From contig JAMXBB010000009.1 of NCBI GenBank assembly GCA_024138015.1, forward strand, positions 96,721,915-96,785,914: DNA of 64,000 bases, written 5' to 3'. A program made the position numbers and the translations under genes. Below are positions 11,491-23,640 of this stretch, one piece after another (the first letter of the stretch is position 1; every line of letters starts with the position of its first letter). The notes under the pieces were generated by a model that worked only from the letters and a program-made list of their open reading frames with translations, did no database searches and was not told where the DNA came from. This DNA is from Lumnitzera littorea. Lineage: Eukaryota > Streptophyta > Magnoliopsida > Myrtales > Combretaceae.

Positions 11491-12030
11491 GGATCAGGAT
11501 AGGTTATGAGACCAAGAGGTGATTGACACTCAAATCTGTAGGACTATAATACTTAGTTTATGATAGGAATTGAGTATCTAGCTAATCATATAAGGAAATG
11601 AGACCGAGAGTAGATTTTCTGCTACATAGTTGAGTAAGGTGCACTACCTAGGATTGAGTTCAAGTGAGTTTCATCAAAACCCAATTAAAAACCATCTCTG
11701 ATATCTTAATGGCGTACCCTCACTACTACTTCGGAAACATGTCATAAGCCCGCATTTTTACTAATTGAGTTAATTGTTGTTTTTTGATTGTGTTTAAATT
11801 TAGTTGAAATCACAACTCTCTTTTCAAATTTCGTAGATTAGATTAGCAGGTTAGGATTTGGTACGTAACCAACTCACTTTTTCTTATGTAATTCGACTTG
11901 GTGAATACTCACCAGTATTATTATTGCAAATGATTTGGCATATTAGTCGGTCATGAGATTGACGTTGTTTTGAAAACTCTCAATTTTACAATGTCTTTAA
12001 ATCCGTTATTTTATCAATGAACCATGTTGT
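11490..12030 (+). repeat. Probable gypsy LTR/3' non-coding remnant
   Basis: Non-coding. The part at about 11780-11990 (ATCACAACTCTCTTTTC, GTAGATTAGATTAGCAGG, GGATTTGGTACGTAACC, GAGATTGACGTTG) resembles the 3' part of plant Athila/Tat-type LTRs that I know. It follows the integrase C-terminus directly, the right order for a 3' UTR plus LTR. No LTR start or polypurine tract could be fixed. Confidence 0.35.
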
Positions 12031-12035
12031 TCTTG

Positions 12036-12428
12036 TCATACCCCCTCTAACTTCTTTTTACTTGCCCTTTGTCTCCATTTGCAACTGTCCTTATTCTTAG
12101 AACACACTACAGAATACTTGCCCTTTTTAGATTCAAGTGATATGAAGTTTGCATAATGCTTAATGCGGTAATGCTTCATGGCTCTTATGAGTTCTTTCTT
12201 AGTATGGAATCTCATACCTATATAGAGATCTTCATTAGTTTTCAAGTTACTGAACTTCGTATTAATGTCCTTCTCAAAGTGTATGTAACCATCATCTCCA
12301 CTAGCATTCAAATAGGGAATCGCACCTTTTAATGCTAAATTGATTGTATAGACCTCCAAAGGATGTATTGGCATTAGTGTTGGCTCCATTGAGCTTGAGC
12401 CTGAGGTATATGGATGTGTAGCAAACAT
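12036..12428 (-). pseudogene. MULE (Mutator-like) transposase, N-terminal DNA-binding domain
   Basis: A 130-codon open minus-strand frame. Residues of about 65-125 contain LYIGMRFHTKKELIRAMKHY, then RIKHYANFISLESKKGKYSV and CSKNKDSCKWRQRASKKK. This is the MuDR-type domain (Pfam DBD_Tnp_Mut / plant MuDR transposase domain) with its conserved Cys pair (C..K..CKW) and the closing RASKKK. In a full element it precedes the MULE catalytic domain and a SWIM zinc finger; neither is present downstream (below 12036), so this is a truncated gene. The first 60 residues are Ser/Pro-rich and not diagnostic. Confidence 0.75.
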
Positions 12429-12429
12429 T

Positions 12430-12990
12430 TTAAGTATTAAGAATGACTAGCAATCATTTCAAGAATAATGGGATGTTCTAGAGGCATCTTGAGATTAGTA
12501 TCCTCATAACCATCCTACCCCTTCATCTCCTTTGGGCTCATAATCATTATCATCTAAGCCTCCCTTATGTTGAAGCATATGATCATGTGATACTTCCTTC
12601 TATAAGACCGGTCTAACTACCTCATCAATGATATTTTCATCATCCTACATAGGCATAGACATGGGCAGTAGCTTGAACTCATCTACTACGGGCTAGTTAA
12701 ACTCAATAGGTCACATGTGTTACATGGATAGGCCCATCTCTTTCTACTTCTTTGATCCTCCTATACAAGTGCTAAATGTGAGTTTACCTAAATGCTTTTG
12801 TCATCTCAAATAAGTTCTCCACATCGTCACCGTCCTTTATGGCAATTAGAGAATATGACACCACTCCTAAATAAGTGCTGGAATGTCTGTATAATAAATC
12901 AACACCCCCACCACCAGGATCAATTCTAACACTTTGGCAAACTCTTTACAATAGTTCAAAGAAGTTCACATTCATCTTTGCTTTTAACAT
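12430..12990 (-). pseudogene. MULE transposase, upstream N-terminal region
   Basis: On the minus strand just upstream of the MuDR domain, broken frames carry VCQSVRIDPGGGGVDLLYR, SSTYLGVVSYSLIAI and KDGDDVENLFEM. This resembles the N-terminal module that many plant MULE proteins have before the MuDR domain (a DDDV-type acidic motif followed by aromatic residues). The frames are split by stops. With the entry at 12036-12428 it makes one truncated MULE transposase gene of about 1 kb. Confidence 0.5.
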
Positions 12991-14592
12991 CTTGATTGGT
13001 TCTTGATCATACTCCAATCCTAAACCTCCCTTCATGATATTTTTGTTGGAAAACATCATGGATTTTACTGTGCAAATGTGTTATTACTGATTATCTTAGT
13101 GAAACAACCTCTTCTCAAGCATTTTATGGAACATAATCAACTAACAATTCCTCTAACACTATGGAATGTGCCAATATGTATTTTACTAACAAATTGTGCA
13201 ACTATAGGTTCTTATAATGACGCTTAAACACTAGATCTACGATTATATGAGCAAAACACAACAATACGTGCAATTTTATAACTGACCTAAGTTTTATATA
13301 ATTTGATGCAATGTGTGAAAAATCATATAAAAATTGATGAAATGTGAGTAGAGAAAGCATTTACCTTCAATTTCTATTGAGGATGTCGCAAAAGAAAACA
13401 CTTCTAGTATGTTAGATTGATGGATGGGTGTTCAAGAGAGAAAGAGAGGAGTGTTTATTTGTTTGAGGTTTGACTGCTTGCTAATTATGAAGTCACGTTT
13501 TTAGTTTAGTTCTAGAGAAGACATTTTCCTAAAAAGCACCTTCACTTTTATAGTTGTAAGGAAGGTGTATTATAAGATCGCACTTTCCTTACAATTATAA
13601 TTTTAATAAAGGCATCTTCTTCTTTACCAAAATAAATAGGAGGTGCTTTTCTGAAATGTGCTTTCATCTTAAAAAATAACAAATAAGAAGGTGCTTTTAT
13701 TGCTCGATAAATGTAATATGTTTTCCCCTTGCCCCTTCACAATCCTTTGTGATGTTTAAAAATTATTGAGTATCAATAATGGAAGACTATAAAGTTATTT
13801 AAACATTACAAATCTTTTTTTGTTTTTTCGTGACAATTAAGTCTTAGGTGACCTTTATACATTATAAAATAAAACTATAGAGTTTTGAACATCACAAAAT
13901 GTATGATTATTGCGATGTTTTTATAAGCTTGATTGAGATATATGATTGCAATGACGTTTAATATCGAGTGTATCATTAAGTTTGCGTCATTTTAAGACAA
14001 TGCATTTGCTTACCTATTAACGTTACGTATACTTTCTACGATGTCCATGTTGTTACATCTAATAAATGTACAAGAAAGTTGTTTCTTAGCATCGGTAACC
14101 TCTATTATTGCAGTGATCAAAGATGTTCTTATGACCGCACATGAAATTTCGATCTCCACATAAATATTGCCCAAGGGGTAGGACCTCCTAACATTGAATT
14201 GCTCATGTTACGTCATTGTCAGTCATCAGCAAAAGAAAAGGAAAATCTTGGTTTATCATTCATATTTTATTAGAAAATATAATGGAACATTTGAATATTA
14301 TTTTATGAATGGCATTTTAGAGCATTTCAGTTTGTATGCATCCTTTAAAAATTTTAAATATCACATTAATAAATTAAAAACTTATTTTTCTAAAAATCTA
14401 TCTACTTTATCTATAAACTTTATCACAAAAGAATTTATCATTTCTTTATATTATTTACATGATCCATAATACAAAAATTTAAGCTAATATAACATTAAAA
14501 AATAAATACGACTACTTTTTGAGGTACTTGATCAAGGATCTCAAAAATGAAGTCCTTAGTCGATGATCTCTCCCTATTCATGAAAAACCTTA
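12991..14592. other. Non-coding stretch, probable transposon flank
   Basis: No gene is supported here. It contains a repeated AAGGTGCTTTTWTTG-like phrase at 13637-13650 and 13689-13700. Inverted phrases TTTGTGATGTTTAAA (13748-13762) and TTTTGAACATCACAAAATG (13891-13909) face each other around a 130-bp segment. Such short inverted repeats occur near the ends of CACTA or MULE elements, but I could not define terminal repeats. A short open frame at 14194-14469 is AT-rich and not recognised. Confidence 0.4.
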
Positions 14593-14979
14593 ACTCTATG
14601 TTTGGGATAAAGGAAAGAAAGTGAGAAAAAAGAAATAAGAAGGAAAGAAAATGAGAAAAAAATTTCTTATTTGGATATGAAAGAAATAGAAAGGAATGAT
14701 TGTGAAAGGAAGGCTAAAGTAGACTTATTTCTAAGCTTGGTAAATTACGAAAATGTCTCAAAAATTTCAAAATGTATTTTTTATAAAAGGGCATATATGT
14801 AAATTTCCAAATTTTCCTTTCAGAATTAGTTTTTGTGGGATCCATGAAAATTTTGTGCAAAAAAATTCCTCCCTTTTCTTTCCTCATATATTTCTAAACA
14901 AGGGCAAACAATTGGAGAGGAATTATTTCCTTCACAATACCTTTCCTCCATTTTCTTTCCTCCAATTCATACATAAGGT
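14593..14979. mobile_element. MITE-like element with degenerate terminal inverted repeats
   Basis: The left end reads ACTCTATGTTTGGG followed by AAAGGAAAGAAAGTGAG. The right end, reverse-complemented, reads ACCTTATGTATG followed by GGAGGAAAGAAAATGGAG. The two ends pair over about 32 bp with mismatches, and the 390-bp interior is non-coding with purine-rich left and pyrimidine-rich right halves. This fits a hAT-like MITE of the GTTTGG...GGAAAGGAAA type common in dicots. No clear 8-bp target duplication is visible. Confidence 0.55.
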
Positions 14980-15396
14980 AAAAGGAGGGTTCTTAGCCTT
15001 AGGTTTTATGGTAAGAATATCAAATGGGATGCTCTGATGATGTATAATCATTTATTAAAGTGCACTTATTAAGAGTTTAAAATAATTTTTTTTTCTTTTT
15101 AATTTTATAACAAAACATATGTATCAATAGGTGAGAATTTTTTATTTAATATCATAATATGTGATTCACTTTATATGTGAATGTTTTTGGGAAGAATATT
15201 TAATAAATTCAGAACCTTTTATTCTTTTTTTTTTATTTATTTATGCTGGAAACATAAAATTTTCCTTTTAAAATTCTTTCTCTCAATTTTCCTTAACTTA
15301 CAAATGAATGATTAAGAATACTTAAATTATCAAAATATATTATGATGTTATCATAACATCATTTTTTTTTTTATAATCTCAATAGTTAACTATATA
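14980..15396. other. AT-rich non-coding stretch
   Basis: Nothing is recognised beyond homopolymer runs (T-runs at about 15086-15096, 15225-15234 and 15363-15372) and generally AT-rich sequence up to the LTR boundary. Confidence 0.6.
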
Positions 15397-16165
15397 TGTA
15401 ACACTCCATAACCTGAACCGCTATAGCTCACCATGTGTTTCTAGCCTTTATTGATATGTTAGACGTCTCAAAATAAACTACTAACTTCTCCACATAGATA
15501 TTAACTGTCAATAACTTGTAATAATTCCAATAAATTTTCACGAATGTTCTTAGCATCATAATCCACCAGAAATCTTATTAAGAGATCAATATTTTGAAAA
15601 ACCTTATTTAATGTAAAAATAGTAACAACTTCTCATTTGATAAATTTGTTGCAAGGAAACTAAGAAAACAAAGTTCTAAATTCGTTTACTCACTAAAGTT
15701 AACTGGTATCAATAACTTACATACTCAGATGAGAGAAGTCTCAAGTGATTTCTCATGACCTAACATACAAAACAGAAGTAAATAAATAAAAGCCTGATAA
15801 CATTTTTAGTCAAATTCACACTCCTACTAAAACTACACAAAGCCATTTCTACCTCATAAAAATATTCATGATAATCTGTTGTATCACCTTAATAATCAAG
15901 TCACTATACTAAACCTCATGATCACCATAACTTGTATTTGCATCTAAAAATTTTAAGAAGAGAAAAGCCAAAGCTTAGTATGGAATACATCAAGCACATG
16001 CACATGAATATATGCTTTTAATTACACACACATGGGTATCGAATATAATAATGTAACAACTATCCATTTAATTGTCTTTATTTTAGATCATCAAATAACA
16101 TAGGGATACCCATGATCCTAGAACACATAATATACTATACCATATAGTATTGGTGTTGGGTCCTC
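15397..16165 (-). repeat. Tekay/Del-like LTR, family T, 3' LTR (minus strand), inner part unresolved
   Basis: It begins on the plus strand with TGTAACACTCCATAACC, so the minus-strand LTR ends in GGAGTGTTACA, the usual end of Tekay/Del-type gypsy LTRs. About 750 bp align with 52983-53731 (shared blocks ATGTGTTTCTAGCC, CTCAAAATAA, ACTAAAGTTAACTGGTATC and CAAGCACATGCACATGA). Beyond 16165 the two copies diverge, so the true length is unknown. I interpret it as the 3' LTR of the outermost element, of which 52983 onward is the 5' LTR. Confidence 0.6.
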
Positions 16166-18360
16166 CCCAACACCCTAGGATGTAAGAAACAATCTAAGTC
16201 TATCTAAATCATTTCTAAGTGAGACTCCAATTAGGATACTGTTGCATAAGAATCATTGGGGTGCTACTCCAAGATCTAGTCCTCCCAATCTCTTAGGCCC
16301 AACCAAGCGCACATAAAACACATCCATTTAATATCCAACAATTATTTAATCTGTTTATATTCACTATCCTAATAACACAACCAACAATATCCCGTACTTA
16401 GTTTTGTCAACTTGCTAGAAACTAATGTAACATATCACTATATCCTGCTCTTGATGGATTGCTCAAATTTATTTACAATCGCCTCACGATCTATTCACAT
16501 GAAAATAAAATACTTTACTTACTCTATAAACTTATTTAACATTGCCCCTAAACTTAATTATTCAACCCTTATATACTTGTAACTTAAATCTTTTGAGGTA
16601 CTTAGGATTGCTAAGAGGATGAATTAGTTTATAAAGCATTTATGGTGAAGAATCATGCTTGGGAAAACTTTAGAAAGGATTTAGGACTGAAAAATATGCC
16701 TAAACAACCTAGAAAGACCTAAAGAAACGTTGCTTCACAATCTATGTCCATACTTGGTTTCATCTTACAATAACATTTGTAAATTCATATTCATGTAACT
16801 TTTATCTACAAAGCTTTCTTGTTCTCCTCCTTTCTCTTGTTTTACGATTCTTTAATTAAAATCTATATCTCCATATGTCCTTCTCTATATAAACTTAAAC
16901 TTCCAATTATGATCTTTGGATTTTTTCACCTTTATAATTGCTTCTCATTTATCTACATAGTGCAATTCCTTCTTTTTATCATATAATTTTCAAAATTATT
17001 CCAACTTACTATTAGTTAGGTCTTCTCAATTTGCCAAAAGGTTCCCATCCTATCCTATTACTTATATGTAACTTTCTTTTACTGTACCTTACTCCTTTGA
17101 CCTTTACATATTAGATTTACTTTTATCCTAGAAATATACTTTTATGCACTTAAGTATTTATCCTGTTATAAGATTGAATTCTTAAGTCTCCATTAGTTTC
17201 TTAAATTAAATATTTTTAGATTTTCTAGAAACTCTCCAATGTTAATAGTAAATTTTTTCCAATATCCAGTGTCAAAAATCTTGTCACATTCATTCCTTGG
17301 TCCATTTTACTTTAGTAATCAAGCTAGGATTACTATCTTGAAACCATTAGGTTATAACTAAATCTCCCCAAAATAATAAATTTTTCTCTAAGCATCCTTC
17401 ATCAATAAAATTTTCCTTCGCTCTCTTCCTTTTATTTATTTTCAATCCTCTAATTGAAGTTTAACTCTCCAAAATTCCTTCTCTATATTGCCCTCAGATC
17501 TCCAATTACGATCATTAAATATTTCTCTATGTGACATCTAAAAACTTTTCCTGATAATTAGATGCCCAAAAGTAAACTCTTTCCATATATATACACTTAA
17601 GCGATAACTCTGCTTAGTAGTTTGCAAACATTTCCATTATGATTACTTTTTAGTTCCTTTGATCCATATGACTTTACCCCTTCTCCTTATTGCATTAAGT
17701 ACTCTTGTATCCACTTGTAAAATTCTTATTTATTCTACTTCTCATCCATTTACAATTGATTATGACACTATTAACCTCTGCTTTAACATCCTAATGTCAA
17801 TACACTTCACTCCATTACCTCGAGCTTCAACCTCTCATCACTATAGTGTGGCAATATAACTGATTACAACATTCTCTTTGGTCACTTCCTTTCTATTGCC
17901 AATCTTACACCTTAACATGTTTCTCTATCAAGAAAAACAATTTATTAAGTTTTACAAGTCCTTAAGTGACTCTTAGACTCTAAGGTACAGAACATACTCC
18001 TTCCTTCTATGCTCAATAATTGTCCTCAACCACATCATTGTTAAGGATCACCTTGCTATGCATCTTCTTTACTCGTCTCAAGCTCTTTAGCATTAACAAG
18101 TTATTATCATTGTCTTTATAGTCTTATCTTCATAATTATATTAATTGTTTTAATTTGTTCATTTGATGTAAGGTTATGTTGTTATTATGGTGTCTATTAT
18201 CAATGTAATTTAGTGCTCACTAAAAGCTTATGTACTCCTTGTATGGTTTAATTGAGTTTAATAAGTTTTATCATGTTCAACATTACCTTGTTATATTTCA
18301 ATAGTTTTATTATTCCTCATTGTTGTTGCTAATATATTTAATTCTTGAAGGGTGTGTGTT
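16166..18360. other. Non-coding stretch, probably rest of the family T LTR
   Basis: AT-rich, without a supported gene. A short near-palindromic phrase GTTGGGTCCTCCCCAAC lies at 16154-16170 around the point where similarity to the second copy ends. It probably contains the remainder of the outer Tekay-like LTR, but no polypurine tract or LTR edge can be identified. Confidence 0.35.
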
Positions 18361-18414
18361 TGGAGGGGGCAGGGGGATGGTGTTGCGGGGGTATGAGGGA
18401 GGGAGAGAGGGGAG
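18361..18414 (+). repeat. G-rich tract, quadruplex candidate
   Basis: Plus-strand runs of G (GGAGGGGGC, AGGGGGATGG, GCGGGGGT, GAGGGAGGGAGAGAGGGGAGG) sit in otherwise AT-rich DNA. At least four G-runs of three or more lie within 54 bp. It could be a relic polypurine tract of a plus-strand element, but no LTR starts at its right edge. Confidence 0.6.
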
Positions 18415-19149
18415 GTATGACATAATTGAATTCTTTATTTGTTTAACCCATACCTCATATTTGCTGAAGCACGTTTCTTACTTTCATTGTCTTTAATTAG
18501 TGTTGAAAAGTTAATATCTTTTGCAATTTAACATAAGTGTACATATGAATGGGGCTGATAAATATCAATACAATGCTAAATTGACAAACCTATATTGACA
18601 CCGGGACTCAACACAAACAATAGATTAACTAGATTTGTACCAACTCAACAAAATTGACACGACATGCCATGGCATTGGAAGGAAGAAATATTCATCACCT
18701 CTAATATAAGCTTACATACGCTAAGTTTCCATAAGTCTTTTATTTAATCCCTTTTAAAATTAATTTTATGTTCTATATTTTAGTTATTAGTTTTATTGTC
18801 TTCATTAATTTACAATTAACTATGTTTGCATAATACAATTTTGTATTGTGATTGATTTCGATGTGTTACTGTTCACCTTATATGGTTTAGTGAAGTGATT
18901 CAGTATTTGGGACTTTGGTATATCCATCGGAGTTTTGCTATTTATTATTGTTATTGCTATTTGTTTATTTATTCTTTTAGCAAGGTTTTTTTGTTGCAAA
19001 GATTTTCATATCCTACTTATTTACTTCTTAGTTTAATGTTTTGCCTAATTCAGTTTAGATCTCCAACATCCTTATGTCTTTTCACATTGGTATGCTTATT
19101 AACATCATTGTAATAGATGTTTTGGTTAACTAAGAAGTTTCTTAGTGAG
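18415..19149. other. Non-coding stretch left of element B
   Basis: No gene recognised. Probably internal sequence of the outer Tekay-like element. A 72-codon plus-strand frame (18895-19113) is a hydrophobic AT-rich run without family resemblance. No target duplication is recognised between 19145-19149 and 52297-52301. Confidence 0.4.
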
Positions 19150-20019
19150 TGATGCGAATAGGAGCTAAGGACTAATAAGAACGGTCACAGCGTTGGGTTT
19201 AAGCTTACAAAAAGCTTGATGGACAAAGTAAGAAGTAAGCTAAAATAGGGAAAGTAAAACAAGCAAACCCATGAACAACTCCAAGGATATGATACGATAG
19301 GGAACTTATAAGGACTCATGGCTCAACTTGATATGATGCATAAGTTGATCCAATGATTGTACTGACTAGCTAGTCTTGCTTAAGGGTTAAGATAAGATTG
19401 AAGCAAGTAAATAAGCTGTGAGCAAGTTCACAAAAGGAAGAATATTCAATATCAGATGTAAGATGATGATTGTGGCTGCATTATAATAAGGTATTTATAC
19501 CCGAAACATTAAGGCATCCTACCCAAAATGGAAAAAACTAAAAAGGGTAGTGTCTAAAAGAAGCAATGTATAAGGAATAATAAGGGTATAACTAAAAATA
19601 CAACAAAAATGAGTATCTTGTATGGAAAATTTTGTCACATGGTTACTTGCATACATGGCTCCTTGTGGATGGATCACTTTATGGGAAAAAAGACAATTTT
19701 GTACGATTAGTTTAGTATTTGCCGAGTTAAGGTGTGAGTAAAGGTGGTAAGTTGGTTTTGCTGAGTCAAGTAGATAATTCTTCAAAGGTGAGTTCACCTC
19801 AAACACATTCAATACAACTCAAATTCAGGTTAGTTAGGTTAGTAGTCGAATCTGTCTAGCTATTACTCTAGTGTAACTGTAGTTGGCAATTGGCAGTTGG
19901 CAAATTATAGTAGCTTAGACTCTTAACCGATAGGTCATAATGAGATAATTTGCTTGGCCATACTATCTAACCCTTGGGTTTGGGCATGAGTCAAGCATCT
20001 AGTGGTTTGATTCCTATCA
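19150..20019 (-). repeat. Element B 3' LTR (L2)
   Basis: TG...CA on both sides: plus strand starts TGATGCGAATAGGAG and ends TTTGATTCCTATCA. On the minus strand a TATA box (GGGTATAAATACC) lies at about 19489-19502. It aligns with the L2 copies at 30997-35044, 48833-49645 and 51396-52296. The polypurine tract beside it on the minus strand is short (ACGGGGA). Confidence 0.85.
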
Positions 20020-21004
20020 TCCCCGTCGGACTAATCAGGATTTGGGATCAAATCTGGTTGGTACTTGTCTAAGTTCTCATTAGGTCGATAAGAGTTGAGG
20101 TTAGCAACATTAAATATGCTTGACACTCTAAGGTCTTTTGGAAGCTCAAGTTGGTATGTGTTGGTATGTATTGTCATTAATCTTCTAGAGTATCCTAAAT
20201 GGTCCTTCAACTTTAACAGATAGCTTATTCTTTCTCTTATTATAGCATCTTTCCTTACTCAAGTGTAACCTTACTTGGTCTCCAGGCTAAAATTGCTAAG
20301 TCTTCCTTCTATTGCCTTTCTTCCTTAGCTTTTTGGTGGCTCTATTCATTTGTCAGGTGACTTGTTGATATATCTACTAGATGGGCTAGGCTCGGGTTCT
20401 TGCCTTAGGATCTTCTTGGTCAATGGACGGCATAGGCATATGACCGAGAGATAGTTCTAGATTGAAACCATAGATGACCTTAAATGGGGTATGTATAGTA
20501 GTAGCAAGTATTGTCTTATTATAAGCAAATTTGACCATAGGCAGGTAGATGTCTCGGTTGGTTAAGTTCTTCCCTATTGCATCTTAGAGTAGTGATCCTA
20601 AGGTGTAGTTGACTATTTCTGTTTGGCTGTCGGTTTAGTGATGGCAAGAGGTGCTAAATAGTAGGTTGGTTCCCATTTGACATTAAAGGGTTCTCTAGAA
20701 ATGGCTTAGAAATTTTGAGTCCTTGTCGAACACCATAGTCCTTGGTATTTTGTGTAAGCGAACTATTTCCTATAAAAACAAAGAACCAATAGTCGAAGCA
20801 TCGTTAGTTTTGGTGCAAGAGATGAAATGTGCCATTTTGGTAAACCTATCCATGACAACCATCATAGAATCTTTGCTTCGAGCAGTTTGAGGTAGTCCGA
20901 GGAGAAAATCCATACTTAAGTCCGCCCATGGTTTGGTCGAGACAGGTAGAGGCAGTGCTTTCCCTTATTTTGCTAGGCATTTTTGCTTTTTTACAGATAG
21001 GGCA
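20020..21004 (-). pseudogene. Element B integrase, core and C-terminus
   Basis: Minus strand. The core reads DLSMDFLLGLPQTARSKDSM and VVMDRFTKMAHFI (first catalytic Asp region), then TMVFDKDSKFLSHF, the second-Asp block. The C-terminus includes VFNLELS-type and FNVANLNSYRPNENLDK phrases before the LTR. At 21004 the zinc-binding Cys pair (CPIC) is cut by element A; the preceding half continues at 27494. No chromodomain is evident after FNVANL. Several stops. Confidence 0.8.
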
Positions 21005-21956
21005 TGATGTATCTAGGAGCTCAATTATTACTAGGACTTATCGTAAGAGATGAGAACTAAATGGGTCCTTTGAAGTATCGAAGAAAATATAATGGTAAGG
21101 TCAGTGAATTGAATGCAGTAGCTGACATGAAACTACTTGGGGGATATGACTCGCCTATGAACATAACACAACTTAGCACTTCGCTTGATATAACACATAA
21201 GCTAATGCTAAGATCTATCCACCACTAATCTTGAGTTACTCAACAAGACTAAATAAGGGTGTAGAAATGGACTTGGAGAAGAATGTCTCACAAGGACCAA
21301 GTATATTCAATGTTTATGTGGAATGTATGATGTTTCAGTTACAAAGAGAAGGGATTATTTATAGTAAGTCCTTAGGGTAACATAATTAAGGAAAATTACA
21401 AAAAGGCATACACAAAAAGGGGATTCATAGTACATACGAAAAAAGAGTAACTAGGAAAAATGAAAAAAAGGGCAAATAGTACAGAGTCAAGTGAATAAGA
21501 CAGGTGGTAGCTCATCAATAGTTTTGTACTAAGGAATCTTTAGGCACAATAGCTTAGTTAGGTCATGACGTAGCGACACTAGGTTGTAGAGACGGGTAAG
21601 GAATGTCATAAGTATTAGTAGTAGGCCGAAAGAGAAGTACTCGGCCAGCAAGAGCCTATGTCTCGGCACTTGACAAGAAACTCCCGGCAATTGAAGGTTT
21701 GAGCAAGACTTGGTGTGTAGGTCCCAAGCCCTCATCATTCAGCAAAGAGTTCTCAACAAAAGAGTAGTTGGCATCAACACAAGGGTCAGAGCAAACCAGG
21801 GTGTACCCATTCAGAGTTCTTAAGGAGTTCAACCACCATTCTACTGTGTATTATTTCTTGTCCTTGATAGGTTGACAAGAGAGAATTCTTCTACTAAAGG
21901 ACTAGAGGCCTCTTAGGCGTGTGCTAGTAAGTGAGCCAAAGGTCGATAATTCATCA
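21005..21956 (-). repeat. Element A 3' LTR (L1)
   Basis: Plus strand TGATGTATCTAGGAGCTC ... ATAATTCATCA. The minus-strand TATA box is CTATAAATAATCCC-like at about 21352-21366. On the minus strand it is preceded by CCCCGGGGAGT, the polypurine tract. It is one of five L1 LTR copies in the window. Confidence 0.85.
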
Positions 21957-23180
21957 ACTCCCCGGGGTTGTTGAAGATTTTCCCTCAAATCTTGGTCTTC
22001 TCCTTCGTTAAGTACATAAGGTATTAGGTTAGCAACATTGAAGGTGGTAGACACACTATACCCTTCAGGTAGCTCAATCTCATAGGCATTATCATTGATA
22101 TACCTAAGGATCTTGTAAGGCCCATTTACTCTGGGAGATAGTTTGTTCATCCTCTTTCTAGGGAAATGTTCTTTACTTAAGTAGATCTATACAAGAACTC
22201 TGGGAGTAAAAATGACTGGTCTCCTTCCTTGGCTTCCTTACTCTTTTTGTCAAGCCATAGTCTTGGCAAGATGTTTGGCAACCTTTTGATGCAACCTGTG
22301 GAACTCTTCTGCATGTTGCAAGCCAAAGTGGCTTTCCCTTAAGTGGTCGAGATGATAATCAAATTTAAGGGTAAATTCAGGTTAAGTCCATAAACGACCT
22401 CAAATGGTGACCTTCTTGTCGAGTTGTGAGCTGAGCGGTTGTAAGCAAATTCAATGACGAGTAAGCATAGATCCTAATCATGTAAATTTTTCCCCATAAC
22501 CACTCGTAGGAGGTTACCAACTATCCTATTGATGACTTCGATTTGGTCGTTTGTTTGGGGGTGGTAAGAAGTATTGAATAAGAGCTTAGTGCCAAGTTTC
22601 TTCTACAAGGTCCTCCAAATGAAGCTTGTGAAATTTGAGTCATGATTGGACACAATACTTCTTGGCACTCTATGTAGTTACATAATTTCCTGCAAAAAGA
22701 GATTAGCGACAAATAAAGCATCATTAATTTTATGGTAAGGAATGAAGTGGCTCATCTTGCTGGACTGATCAACCACCACCATAATTAAGTCATGTCTTTT
22801 AAGATTTCAGGGAAGGCCAAGCATGAAATCTATGCTTAGATTGGTCCACGGCTACTCGGGTATAGGCAGGGGTGTGTACTCTCCATATAACTCTCTCTTC
22901 CCTTTTGCGTATTTACACACATCCTTCATTATCCTAGGCTAATAGAAATGTTCTTTCAATATTTCAACTGCCTTCTTTTCTTCGAAATGGCCAACTAAGC
23001 CTCCAGCATGAGCCTTTTAGACAAGTAGCTCCTTAGTCGAAACACTTGGTACAAAAACCTACTTACCCTTCATTAAGAACCCTTGACTCAAGTAGAACCC
23101 ATCTATAACCCCTCTAACATTACACTTGGCCACTAAAGCCCTAAAATACAGATCATGCTCATACTAAACAAGCAGGGTAC
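21957..23180 (-). pseudogene. Element A integrase
   Basis: Minus strand. A zinc-binding region lies at about 22900-23060 (KELLV, KAHAGGLVGHFEEKKAVEIL). The core reads NLSIDFMLGLP, then VVVDQSSKMSHFIPYHKIND, the second block IVSNHDSNFTSFIWRTL and the third block YHPQTNDQIEVINRIV. The second block keeps the Asp but has His where the family has Gln or Asp next to it. The C-terminus at 21902-22150 reads KLSPRVNGPYKILRYINDNA, then GYSVSTTFNVANLIPYV. The family integrates DNA with 5-bp target duplications. Interrupted by several stops. Confidence 0.85.
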
Positions 23181-23640
23181 CAAATCTAAGTACCTTAGCT
23201 TGCATTGTCGTAATGAGGGTATGAAGACAAGAAAAGGCATTAGCAACAGTGTTAGTGCTACCTTTCTTATACTAGATGACGTAGCAGAAGGACTCCAAGA
23301 ACTTTACCCATTTAGTATGACGACGAGGAAGTTTTTGTTGCCCTTGGAGGTGTTTAAGAGATTCATGATCTAAGTAGATGATGAATTCTCTTGGCAACAA
23401 GTAATGCTACCAGTTTTGTAGTGTTTCGACAAGGGCATATAACTCCTTATCATATGTCGAGTAATTCAAGGTAGCTCCTCTAAGTTTCTCATTGAAATAG
23501 GCAATAGGTCAGTGCTAATAAAAAACTTTCTCGAAATTCAATAAGGTAAGTACTAAAGTAGATGTCAATTTGGACTTTACATCTTTAAAAATCTTCTAAG
23601 CTTTCTCTAACCACTTAAACTCAGAGTTCTTCCTGGTTAG
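23181..23640 (-). pseudogene. Element A RNase H
   Basis: Minus strand. Motifs in order are PIAYFNEKLRGATLNYSTYD, KELYALVETLQNW, YLLPREFIIYLDHESLKHL, KLPRRHTKWVKFLESFCYVI and KKGSTNTVANAFS. These are the usual Glu, Asp and closing blocks of gypsy RNase H. In the last block the family's ADALSR Asp is Asn. Stops split the frame. It would remove RNA from the RNA:DNA hybrid during reverse transcription. Confidence 0.85.
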